A stretch of DNA of 64,000 nt from Guadua angustifolia (taxonomy: Eukaryota > Streptophyta > Magnoliopsida > Poales > Poaceae). A program made the translations under genes and the position numbers. This document shows positions 54,847-64,000 of this stretch, piece after piece. The stretch is taken from NCBI GenBank assembly GCA_036346375.1, contig CM070502.1, positions 17,956,924 through 18,020,923 of the forward strand. The letters are read 5' to 3'. Under the pieces are notes generated by a model, which was not told the origin of the DNA, did no database searches, and saw only the letters and a list, made by a program, of their open reading frames with translations. Within the stretch, counting starts at the first letter, position 1. Each line of letters begins with the position of its first letter.

Positions 54847-57800
54847 TCAATGTTCAAACCACATGACTTCGGATGTGGTGAACCATTCTTCGCCATGCAC
54901 ATTCACGGAGGCTTCATACAAGGCAATGATTTCGAGTGGTTTGTCGATGTCGAGACAAGAATCGCTTAGACGACTTCCAGAAACCGTTGTTCCTCCACAA
55001 AGGAAAACATATCCCGCTTTGGGACTTTCCAAAGATATGGGTCCGACAGAACCCAAAGATCGGCATAACCGACCAAACTTAGTTCATTCATATTTCTATA
55101 GAATAGGCCGAGGTCCTTGCTTCCTTGAAGGTAGCGGAAGATGTCCTTAACCCCTTTCCAATGCCTTTTGGTGGGTTCTGCGTTGTACCTGGCTAGCAAG
55201 TTCATAGCGAACGCAATATCCGGTCTGGTGCTATTTGCAAGGTATATGAGTGCTCCAATTGCACTCAGATATAGGAATTCCGCTCCCAGGACTTCCTCCC
55301 CCTCTTCTCTAGGCCTGTATGGATCTTGGTCTGCTTGGAGTGACCTTCCGACCATTGGGGTTTTCGCAGGATATGACTTTTCAAAGCCAAATCTTTCCAA
55401 CACTTTCTGTGTATAGGCTGATTGATGTACCAAGATTCCTCCTTGGACATGTTCAAGCTGCAAGTCTAAACAGAACTTAGTTTTACCCAAGTCTTTCATT
55501 TCAAACTCAGACTTCAAGTATGAGCATGCTTCTTCAATTTCTTCATCCGTTCCAATGATATTCAAGTCATCTACATAGACGGAGATTATACAGAATCCGT
55601 TCGGGGATCGCCAGATAAATACGCATGGACAATCTTCATTGCTCGTGTAGCCTTTCTTGCAGAAAGTCACCTGCGATTGTACCATATTCTTCCCGATTGC
55701 TTTAGTCCATACAGTGATTTCTCCAATTTCACACTATATAGGTTTCTGCTTGCTCTATCTTGATTCGGGATCGGGATACCTTCCGGTACTTTCATGTATA
55801 TCTCCGAATCCAAATTTCCATACAGATATGCTGTGACAATATCCATTAGCTTCATTTTCAACTTCAAGTTGACTGCCATCGAGATCAAATATCTAAAGGC
55901 TATTCCTCCTATGACCGGAGAATAGGTTTCTTCATAATCAACCCTATGATGTTGAGTGAAACCTTGCGCAACAAGCCTTGCTTTGTTCCGTACAACTTCG
56001 TTGTTTTCATTTCTCTTCCGAACAAAGACCCATTTGTAACCTACGGGGTTTATATGGGGAGGCGTATGACATCTTGCCCAAACACCTCTCTTTTGTTCGA
56101 GATACTAACTCTGTAGTGATTGCCTTCTTCCAATTTTCCCAATCTAGCCTTTTCTTGCATTCTCGCGAGATGCGAGCTCAGATCATGATCAATGATCGAG
56201 GCAATCTTCTTTGCAAAGTATGCATCGACATTGGTCGTTGCTCTATTCGTGATTCTCCTGCTTTTACAAAATTTATGGCCATTTCGTCATGGGGTGCTTC
56301 ATGCACTTCTACTTGCTCTTCATCGCTATTTCCTATCACAGAGCAAGTTCCTTTAGCTTTTCATCGCCCATGTGTGCGCACACATTGTTTCGTGGCTTCT
56401 GCAATGGAATATTTAAATCTGAATTGCCTTTTCCATAGGCTTCTTTCGGCAGCCAGTCTCAACTGCTCCCCTTCTTTCCTTGGGGCATCTTTGTGATTGG
56501 TCGTGGTAAGTCCTCTTGCCAGCTTTTCTCCGGGACGCCTCCGGGTACTTTGGGTTTGAGAAGCAGATTTCTGTCCTTTTCCTTTAAGGCCTCTCGAACA
56601 GATGAGGATACCTTCGCTTTCTTTGGTATTTCCACCCTCTCTGGTGCATTTCTTGCAGATACATGCGACTTAATCACGCCTTTCAGATCACAAAAATGAT
56701 CAGGCAATTCATTCGCTAAATTTTGCAATTCAATTATCTTCTGGACTTCTTGATTTGCTTCATGATTTCTCGGCATTTTTCATCCAAAGGTTGATTTCTT
56801 CCCCTAATGACGGGAAGCGGTCCTCGTTAAAGATACAATCAATGAATCGGTCAGATGCAAGTCTCCAAATATGGGTTCCAAATACCGATTATGAATGCAC
56901 TTTCATAACCAACGATATCCCGAGACTTGCGGAGAGGGCCCATTGTAGTCCGCTGTGGGGCGGTATAGGTACATATACCAAACATCCAAACTTTTTAAGA
57001 TGGGAAATCTTCGGGATGACCCCTTGCACTAGTTGCATAGGCGAATGGATGTTGTAGGCCGATGGTCTGAAATTGATGAGAGCTGCTGCGTGCAAGACTA
57101 CGTGCCCCCAACAGATGTTGGGCAAGTTACAACTCTGCAAGAGCGGTCTGGCAATGAATTTGATCCTCTTTATTAGTTCTTTGGCTAGTCCATTTTGCAT
57201 ATGGACGGCAAAGACAAGTGCTCAACTTTTATTGTCTTTGTTCTTGCAATAATCATCAAATGCCTTAGAAGTAAATTCACGGCATTGTCCATTCGAATGG
57301 ACTTCACACGATGATCGAAATGCATTCTTAATTCTGATGATCTACGAGATCAGCTTTGCAAAAACATGGTTTCTTGTTGACAAGAAGCATATCGTATGCG
57401 ACCATTACGAGGACGCATCAATGAGCATCATGAAGTACCGAAATGCCTTTGACAAGGGTGAATCGGCCACGAGTATCCCCTAGATGCGTCCGAGAATGCA
57501 GGATTTCATTTTGCACTTTCATAACAGAGGGTCAGTTATTAATTTCCCAATGGCACATGCATGGCACACAAAATCTTCATGATTCGGGAAATTTTGAACA
57601 TTAATGCCATGACCTTGTGAGTTGTTCACTATATTTCTCATCATTCTAAGACCAGGATGGCCTAATCTACAATGCCACAAAGAAAATAATTCAGAGCTTC
57701 TAAAAGCAATCTTCAAAGAAGTATACACTTCGGGTGCATAAATTTTCGTATAGTACAACCCAGTTTCATATGAGGGACATTTTTCTAATATCATTTTTCC

Positions 57801-58122
57801 ACATAACGCGGCTTCACGATGCACAAGTATTCTTTGCCATTTTCTTCATTGGTTTCTCGTGAAACCCATTGGCGTGATGTCTTTGAAACTTAAGAGAGTG
57901 CGCATGATTCAGGTACAAGAGGGCTTCTTCAATTACCAAAGTTGTACCCATTAGTAATATAATTATGGCTCTTCCGTAACCTATTATATAGAATCGCTTC
58001 TGTGATTGTAGTAATTCTTCCAACGTTCTTCGTGATCGATCGAAGTATTTCGACTCTCTTAAGATGGTATTTGTTGTGCCACTGTCAACAATACATATCT
58101 CCTCCATTTGGGCGCTACACAA
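54847..58122 (-). pseudogene. Copia pol: protease, integrase, RT, RNase H
   Basis: Protease: EEICIVDSGTTNTILRESKY (58122-58040) keeps the catalytic DSG. The pre-integrase zinc block reads LWHCRLGHPGLRMM..CHACAIGK (about 57680-57530). The integrase core is broken, but its end reads QNGLAKELIKRIKFIARPLL then FGCLVYVPIPPHSGLQ (57197-56930). A Ser/Lys-rich linker lies at 56776-56459. RT: MDIVTAYLYGNLDSEIYMKV (about 55830), SLYGLKQSGRIWYNRR, then FCIISVYVDDLNIIGTDEEI (about 55560), so the catalytic YVDD is intact. RNase H: RPDIAFAMNLLARYNAEPTK, LVGYAD, then AGYVFLCGGTTVSG in a shifted frame (about 55010). At least six frame breaks lie between the blocks. Confidence 0.88.
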
Positions 58123-58321
58123 TTTCTAGATAAAAGAAATATAATTCCAATCCGACAGTGGCAAATAATTCAAACATTGCTTGCAAAAGTAGAATACTAG
58201 AATAAAGGATAAATTGCATATTCATTCATGAGAAAGAAAAAGTATGCTCTTCGAGAGCTTACAATTCATTATTCAAAATTCATTAACAACCACAATCTAA
58301 AATAGATGTTAATAATGCGAT

Positions 58322-58789
58322 TCATGCTTTGGACTTTCCCTGAACCGGATTCTTCTCCTCTTTAGTAATCTTCTTTCCACATAGAGAGAAATTGGTACAA
58401 ATTCTGTGCAAGGTAGAATTGTACTCGGCTACTGTTCTATAGTTCGTAAACCTTAGGCGAGCCCAATCTTGCTGTGCTTGGAGCAAGATGGTGGATTTGA
58501 GTTTCTTGAACTGCTTCTGAAGTGCAGTGCATAATTCAGGTGCACTCTCCTTAGCCATATATTCATTCTTCAGAGTGGCTGAGAGGTGATGCCCGAGGAA
58601 GTGCAAAGCTTGATCGTTCTACTCAGCAGTAAGTTACGCGTCCTTCGAGGACCCTAGGCCGATGGCAGTTCAGAACTTCTTGCTCCTAAGCACGATCTTC
58701 TTATCTGGTGCCCATGTGAGATAATTTTGACCATTCAGGGCCAGTTCTTCAAACTCACGTTTGACAATGCTATTCATTTGCATATTCAT
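58322..58789 (-). pseudogene. Copia gag
   Basis: The ATG at 58789 opens MNMQMNSIVKREFEELALNG then QNYLTWAPDKK, the usual start of copia gag (UBN2-type) proteins. A stop follows KKF near 58675. The 58606-58322 frame continues LHFLGHHLSATLKNEYMA, LCTALQKQFKKLKSTIL and WARLRFTNYRTVAEYNSTLH. The CCHC knuckle expected downstream is not recognisable. Confidence 0.8.
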
Positions 58790-58935
58790 AAGATTCTTTC
58801 ATTAGATTACTTCGTGCAATCTAGTAGAGAGTGGTTGCAAGATTCATAAATGCATAAATTAAGTTCTCATGAATTTTCAATAAACTAAAGAAAGTAATAA
58901 ATACAAGATTCATAAATATTCACAAAGATTCATAG

Positions 58936-59220
58936 ATACAGTTTTGTGCATGTATGTGATCGACTTCGTGCATGCGATCAGATTCATGCACGCGATCGGC
59001 TTCGTGCGATTGGCTTCATACATGCGATCGGATTCATGCTCACGATCGACTTCGTGCGACCGGTTTCATGCATGCGATCGGATTCATACGCGCATGCGAT
59101 CGGCTTCGTGCGCGCATACGATCGGCTTCGTGCATGCGATCGGGTTCGTATACAAGATGCGATCGGCTTCGTCTTGCGATACGATCGGCTTCGCATGCGA
59201 TCGGGTTCAGGCGTCTTGCA
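58936..59220. repeat. Minisatellite of about 19-bp units in the copia leader
   Basis: About fourteen degenerate copies of GCGATCGG(C/A)TTC(G/A)TGCAT. The translation is an MRSxSC.. repeat in several frames, a by-product of the period. It lies between gag and the 5' LTR. Confidence 0.85.
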
Positions 59221-59639
59221 TTTTGTCTGGCGCGACGGTGTTCGCTTCGCGGCAAAAGGCTTGAATTCTCATGAATTTACAGCAATAATTGCAAAATGCA
59301 TAAAAATATTCATAAATACTTCAAAGGAATGCTAGAAAAATAAAATATTTGCGCTGGAAAATCCCTTCATTAGTGCATTAGTGCACTTGAATAGTTGGCT
59401 CGGTGGGAATTAGTACCAAATTCCTTCGTTAATTCATTCGGGCACTTGGCCACATGGCTTCGCATGGAATTAATGGGCCGGCCGAAAAGCCTACTTGGCC
59501 TCATGGCCCGCACGGGAGGGCATTTGTGAGCCAGCGCACTAGGGTTCCCTCCCAGCCGCAAGTGCCGATTCTTTTCTCGAGTCCGGATTTCAATCCTCAT
59601 TTCATTCGGACTTCGAGTCCTCGTCTCCGTTCGCAGAAC

Positions 59640-60200
59640 CAGCGCGGGAGTCGACCGAGGCAATCAGCGATGCTTGCGGGCGCGTGGAAAGCGAGGCGGC
59701 CGGCGGGCTCGTGCAGGCGCGTGCGGTGCTTGCGGGCGCGTGGGGAGCGCGGTCCGAGCTTCGTGCTCGGATGGCCGGCGGCTCGTGCAGGCGCGTGAGC
59801 CGATGCATGGCAGCGCCTTCGAGTCCGGCGACCGGTGGCGGCGCCTGCGAGGCGGACACGACGAGTCGGCGGCGCCTGCGAGGCGACGGCACGGAAGCTG
59901 ATGCACGGCCGGGTGGCACGCGCTGCGAGCGCGGCGACGGCATCTGCGAGATGCAGCGCGGAAGCCGAGGTGACGGGCCGGCGATGCACTGCGGGTGCGA
60001 GGCGGCAGCGACTGCGACGCGGTCAACCGGCGGCGGCTTCGGGCTGAGGCGGCCAGCAGCACGGGCGAGGTGCGGGCACCGAGCGCGGCTGCGGCTGCGG
60101 CGGCGACCGGCAGGCCGAGAGGCTGCGAGTGCACGGAAACCGAGGCGCGATGGTGCGGCGCGTGCTACGAGCACAGCGACAGCGTCTGCGAGACTCGATG
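59640..60200. other. GC-rich block in the copia leader
   Basis: Strongly GC-rich compared with the rest of the element, with internal duplications (CGGCTCGTGCAGGCGCGTG-type at about 59700 and 59775). Open in several frames on both strands because stops are rare at this composition; no domain seen. The source is unknown and could be captured DNA. Confidence 0.55.
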
Positions 60201-60463
60201 ATAATGCATGGGTGTTCTGGTCGCGATCTACTAATAATTCATGCACCAATCTGCTATTCAATTCATGCCAGATTCAATTTGCGAGCGAATTCTGTAGACT
60301 GTCGTGTAGGACAGAAATCGTGTAGGATTTTTCGGCAATCCGAGTGGATGCCGGCGTGAGGATGAATCGATGCAGATCGGATCGGGCGATCAATCGCCGG
60401 TAGTAGTCGTTCGTTCGTCGTCGACGATCTTTTTCCTTATGGTAGAGGCTCATGCTGATAACG

Positions 60464-60696
60464 TGTTGGGAAACCTCGCTACCGGGTGTAGTCCGGGGTT
60501 TCCCGATAGATCGAAAACAACGATAGATTGAAAACAACGAACAAGGAGACAGAGTATACGGAGAGACAGAGTTTCTTTATTGCTTTCTCATCTGCATGTA
60601 TAATGAGGGGGAACCTCTTCTCTATTTATAGCCTCCATCTAGGGTTTCGACTGATGGGCTAAAACGGACCTTCGTGGGCCGCCAGGTTTCTTAACA
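60464..60696 (-). repeat. Copia 5' LTR
   Basis: 233 bp, same ends as the left LTR. The adjoining minus-strand sequence CGTTATCAGCATGAGCCTC is a candidate primer site of the type seen next to some copia LTRs. Confidence 0.88.
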
Positions 60697-61611
60697 GGTT
60701 GCACCAGGCCATGATGCGGCATGCTGCAGTGGCAACTGGCACGTAGAATGGTTTCAATTTTTTATTTGTCTTGGTAGACTAGATCATTCCATTGGGATAT
60801 TGAAGGACCTGCCCCGGATGTGTTTAAATGATGCCAAATAAATTTTCCCCCCTCTAAATGAATCCAACCAAAAACCTCACTTAAAACCCTAGAGCGCAAT
60901 AGGAGCAATTCAGAGAAAACAGTCATGGCCAATACTGCTGCAGCACAGGGGTGACAGTGCCAGGCTTGCAGACATAAAAAAACAGCACGATCGCAAAACT
61001 AAAAACAATGAATCTTTTGATCGGCCGCTCCAAATCACATGAAACTTGATTTGCAACTTTCTATGGATTTCAGGAACCGATTCTAACCTTCAATCGTAAG
61101 GATTGACGTTAAAGTTCTGAACTTTTTTTCCAATTGAAAGAGAAGTGCACCAAGTTTGGACAAAAATCAAAATCTTAGTTTTGCACTTGCTCGTGGGATT
61201 TTGAGAATGAGAAGGTCGGAAAGAAGCAGAGAGAGAGAGAGAGAACGCCGAGAAGGGTCCATGGAGCAAGATAAATCCAAGGATGCGGAGACCGGAGACC
61301 CAGTAGATCAATGCGAACTAGGTAACTTGCTAATCTCCCCTATTTTTTTCTCTCGATGGCTAATTTTCCATGTAAACCTTATTTTTCCGAATAAGAAGAT
61401 GCCTGCGATTTGTGCAAGAAACAGCGCATGCTTGCTCTGTTCTAATTGATCCCCTACATGCAAGATTCAACATCCCGGCGAAATGAAATCTCGGATTTCG
61501 GTCCACCGAGATTCCTAAATAAAAAATTTAAAATAATCAATTTGCTACAGTGGTTCTGAAAATTTTGGATTGACTGGATTTCAGGTTTTCTGGACTGGAT
61601 TTGATGTGATT
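60697..61611. other. Unassigned sequence with a GA microsatellite and a possible short exon
   Basis: A (GA)n run lies at about 61227-61243. The ATG at 61258 begins MEQDKSKDAETGDPVDQCEL and reaches a good splice donor (CTAG|GTAACT at about 61322). It could be a first exon of a host gene, but no second exon is seen, so I do not call a CDS. The region 61480-61560 has gypsy LTR-like phrases. Confidence 0.35.
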
Positions 61612-61900
61612 CACGTTGAGCGCAGTTGGTTAAGATGGCTAGCTCTCACCCAGGAGAGGTGGGTTCTAGTTCCTGGGCGTGGCAGACATTGGTGTCCCTG
61701 GGCGTGGCAGACATTGTGCTCACCGATTCATGAATGACAAGTTAAGCTTTAGTGTGCGGACCTCCTTCTCTAGAGTTTGGATCCAATCTATAAGCATGTG
61801 TGTGGTAAGTAATTCTTTCCAGTTATATGACAAACATCTGGTGCCTAAAATGAAAATTGAGATTCACCTGCTTGTTCGGATGAGATGGATCCCATAGTGT
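61612..61900 (+). mobile_element. tRNA-derived SINE-like sequence
   Basis: An RNA polymerase III A box-like AGCGCAGTTGG (61618-61628) and, 34 bases on, a B box-like GGTTCTAGTTCC (61663-61674) are separated by AGCTCTCACCCAGGAGAG, as in a tRNA anticodon and variable arm. A 27-bp tandem duplication (CCTGGGCGTGGCAGACATTG) follows the head. The 3' boundary and TSD are not clear. Confidence 0.55.
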
Positions 61901-62040
61901 CCCTTTCTGTCAATGAGTAAAATGAACAGATTAACACATGCTACGAGAGAAAACTTTTGGCATTCCAGAAATCTGATTGAAATCCTACCTTTCTGTCATC
62001 CTTCAAACTATCTTTTAGTGTTTGCAGTGTATGTGTTTTT

Positions 62041-62054
62041 AAAATCTTGTCTCA
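62041..62054. repeat. TSD of truncated retroposon, left
   Basis: AAAATCTTGTCTCA, identical to 62347-62360. Confidence 0.8.
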
Positions 62055-62346
62055 ACTTTACCATCCTCAGCAGGAGGTCTTCAACCTCATTACGTAGGAC
62101 GTCAACAACCGAAAGATGGCGCTACAACTTGTTTCGATGGCTGCCGTTGATTAGGGAAGCCGGTAGAAGTGGTTTATTCGTAGAGCTACAAAAATCGTTT
62201 TGTGCCTTAGTTTCTTGCATCTGGCTTCTTAGTGAAGAACAGGGTTGTTGCTTTCCACTGTTGATCTCGATTGCTATAAAAACATTCAGACTATTTTTTC
62301 TTCCTCTCTTGAATGAAAGGCAGAGCTCCTGCCAATCTTTCAAAAA
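62055..62346 (+). mobile_element. 5'-truncated LINE-type retroposon
   Basis: A 292-bp insert between perfect 14-bp duplications. It ends in GGCAGAGCTCCTGCCAATCT then a nine-base A tail shared with the TSD; a hairpin GGCAGAGCTCCTGCC just before the tail is usual for plant LINE 3' ends. No polymerase III boxes were seen, so it is a truncated LINE, not a SINE. Confidence 0.75.
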
Positions 62347-62360
62347 AAAATCTTGTCTCA
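62347..62360. repeat. TSD of truncated retroposon, right
   Basis: AAAATCTTGTCTCA after the A tail (some of the A residues could belong to either). Confidence 0.8.
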
Positions 62361-62921
62361 GTTGGTTAGATGCTTCAATTGTTCCTGTGGTTATTGGTGC
62401 CACATTACTCTGCATTGCAGCATATCTCCTCCTGCAAAATATGTCAAATTTCAGACATAATTGAAACAAGAACCATAAAATTGAGGTAGGAAGGTAATAA
62501 TATTCATGCCTTAGTTCTGAATACCGGCTTCTAGTCATTGGTTGAGTGCTGTGAAACCAGGCCGACATTTGGACAAAACAGGCAACATAAACAGATACTG
62601 CCTTTTACTGATTACAATTTTGTCCATCTAGCTGTAACTAGTAACTTAGTAATGAAAATGGCCAACCTTTGCCAAAAGTAGATCACTGGCTTGCATTCCT
62701 TTCTCTGCTGCATTCCTGGTGTTTGGCAAGCAAACAAATTAGTATAGCTTAGACTGCGTTAATCCCAAACCATAAGCTCATAAGACTTATACATAACATA
62801 ACACAATAGCTCTGTAGCTCGGTAGAGGTCTTGCTGGGCACCGATGGCCCGCGGCTCCAATTTTTTTTCCGCCTTTTTTTTTGTGAGCACACAAGGCAAA
62901 AAAAAAGAAAAAAAAAAGAAG
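62361..62921. other. Unassigned sequence ending in an A-rich tract
   Basis: No gene. 62858-62919 is nearly pure T then A runs. Read from the minus strand, the run directly follows the tRNA-like sequence as a poly-T. Confidence 0.4.
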
Positions 62922-63005
62922 TGTTTGACGGGGAATTCCAACCCAAGCTTTGGAACACACAGAGTCTTGACTCAGCCCTTTAGACCAACTCAGCCATCTC
63001 AAGAA
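62922..63005 (-). pseudogene. tRNA-Leu-like pseudogene or SINE head
   Basis: The minus strand reads GATGGCTGAGTTGGTCTAAA (exact A box TGGCTGAGTTGG), then GAGTCAAGACTC containing CAA at the anticodon position, a long variable segment, GGTTGGAATTCC (B box with changes) and CCCCGTCAAACAC. This is the plan of a class II tRNA-Leu(CAA). The arms do not all pair, and a T-rich run follows. It is a pseudogene or the head of a tRNA-derived retroposon. Confidence 0.55.
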
Positions 63006-63360
63006 ATTAGTTAACATGGCATGGCATCATAGCTCTTTAACACAAGCACTTGAGCAACTACTGTCATCATCTAAAAATTTTATGGAAATATTAGTGATGC
63101 GTTAGGACCTTCCACAAAAGTTTTCTAAAGTCGTTTGAACCCATTTTCATTCGGTTGAAATTTGTCAAGTTTTGGCAATTTCGCACGAAATTCAAATTTT
63201 GGCTAAAATCTTGGAAATCCGGTCCAAAAATTCGGTTTGAATTTCGGTCCCCTCCGAGATATAGTCCGAAAATAAAATTTGTAACCTTGGTGGGGTGGAC
63301 ACAAGCATAACCAGGTTGAGGGTCCAATGGGTGACACCGATTTTGATATTTTGCGCCCCC
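63006..63360. other. Gypsy LTR-like debris
   Basis: Phrases such as TTCAAATTTTGGCTAAAATC and AATCCGGTCCAAAAATTCGG (63185-63235) resemble 50700-50840 and 51960. No coding. Confidence 0.45.
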
Positions 63361-64000
63361 TGTAACATCCCAAAATTTGGCTAATTTAAATTTTATAATT
63401 TATTTTGAATTTTTGAGAATTTCTGGAATTTCTAAAATTAATCTTTATTTGGAAATTAATTAAATAATGAAAATTTTCAACAAAATATAAATGAAAATAT
63501 TTTATTTGAGTTCAAAATGTCCTAAAATATTTTCTGGAATTTTTCTAGAATTTTTCTGATATTTTATAAGCCTCAATTGATTTAAATGAATTTTTTGAAT
63601 TATTTTTATTTGAAAATCCGAGGAAAAACCAATGAATAGTTTTGGGCCCGCCCACTCTTCGTAGGAGCCAACCGCCTGCTCCGCCAAACCCTAGCGCTGG
63701 CTGACCTCACCGTCCGATCCACATCGCACGGCTGTGAGGTGCCCGTGCCGTTTCACCGCCCTGCGCCGTCGGATCGTCGCCGCGTGTACGCGTCGGATGC
63801 ATCCACGTCGCTTCATCTTCGGTTTCCGGAAGCGCCGCCGCCAAGCGTTACCGCTGAAGAAAAACGCCCGCCATTAAGCCGGCAAGTAACTCTTCCGCTT
63901 CGTTAGCCAGCGCATCGTATAAAGCACTCTCTTCCGCGCATTTTGAGACCTTTCACCCCTCCCGAGGACCACCGTAGTCTCCGCACGCACTCGCCATAGT
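63361..64000 (+). repeat. Start of another gypsy LTR, running off the window
   Basis: Opens TGTAACATCCCAAAATTTGG, as do many grass gypsy LTRs and LTR B (TGTAACATCC). An AT-rich first 250 bp is followed by GC-rich sequence, and CGTATAAAGCACTC near 63917 is a likely TATA region. No purine tract precedes it, so it is probably a 5' or solo LTR. The end is outside the window. Confidence 0.65.

Larger units (their letters stand above)
54098..60696 (-). mobile_element. Ty1/copia retrotransposon, 6.6 kb, inactive
   Basis: LTRs at 54098-54312 and 60464-60696 (TGTTGGGAAACC..TTTCTTAACA). On the minus strand the order is 5' LTR, a 1.7 kb leader, gag, protease, integrase and RT-RNase H, then a purine-rich tract (GAGAGGCCAAGGGAG) next to the 3' LTR. 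Integrase before RT identifies copia. Many stops and frameshifts break the polyprotein. Confidence 0.9.

Noticed and set aside
58936..59220. Possible CRISPR-like array of short repeats
   Set aside because: Units are contiguous and degenerate with no unique spacers, and the context is a plant retrotransposon.
58944..59335. Three overlapping ORFs with repeated Arg-Ser-Asp/Ala-Ser-Cys units
   Set aside because: Frame-by-frame translations of the 19-bp minisatellite; not a structured repeat protein.
59602..60325. Long ORFs (up to 219 codons) in the GC-rich copia leader
   Set aside because: Open on both strands at once and Arg/Ala-rich; no domain and no start context that favours one.
61258..61449. 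Possible first exon of a host gene
   Set aside because: Only one short charged segment and a donor site are visible; no further exon or domain in the window supports it.
61913..62464. 183-codon ORF with hydrophobic segments that could look like a membrane protein
   Set aside because: It runs through the truncated retroposon, its A tail and both TSD copies, so it is a chance frame.

Overview
This window is repeat-dense nuclear DNA from a flowering plant, most probably a grass. The evidence is eukaryotic: GT-AG introns, plant nitrilase, plant mobile domain (PMD) and MULE transposase sequences, Tat- and chromovirus-type Ty3/gypsy elements, Ty1/copia and plant L1 elements, and GC-rich islands in AT-rich DNA. 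I see no intact host gene. Almost everything is a transposable element, an element nested in another, or a broken gene copy.

Layout. 1-916: AT/GC-skewed tandem array. 917-16386: a decayed chromovirus-type gypsy element A (+), whose 5' LTR is split by an inverted fragment of a related element B (-) with a 4.9 kb LTR. 17217-18396: nitrilase pseudogene (-). 18844-26362: full-length L1 LINE (+) with a perfect 16-bp target-site duplication (TSD), a 1,129-codon ORF1 still open and a heavily broken ORF2. 26794-45553: an 18.8 kb Mutator-like element (MULE) with a 9-bp TSD. It carries a GRF-type zinc-finger gene (+), a mudrA-type transposase (-) and a PMD gene (-). A Tat-type gypsy element (28048-39028, 5-bp TSD) with a spliced-looking antisense gene is nested inside it. 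45998-49151: a small non-autonomous LTR retrotransposon (5-bp TSD) whose interior is a 640-codon chimeric ORF containing pyruvate kinase and HSP90 fragments. 49179-54050: two 419-bp dispersed repeats with a shared small ORF, a MITE-like palindrome, gypsy LTR debris and a copia RT scrap. 54098-60696: copia element (-) with an unusually long repeat-bearing leader. 60697-64000: a tRNA-derived SINE-like sequence, a truncated retroposon with a 14-bp TSD, a tRNA-Leu-like pseudogene and the start of another gypsy LTR.

Relative order can be read from the nesting: Tat after MULE, and B after A. The most notable items are the gene-capturing LTR element, the three-gene MULE, and the unequal decay of the two LINE ORFs. 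Coordinates marked 'about' in the evidence are approximate; all family assignments come from reading motifs, not from database searches.
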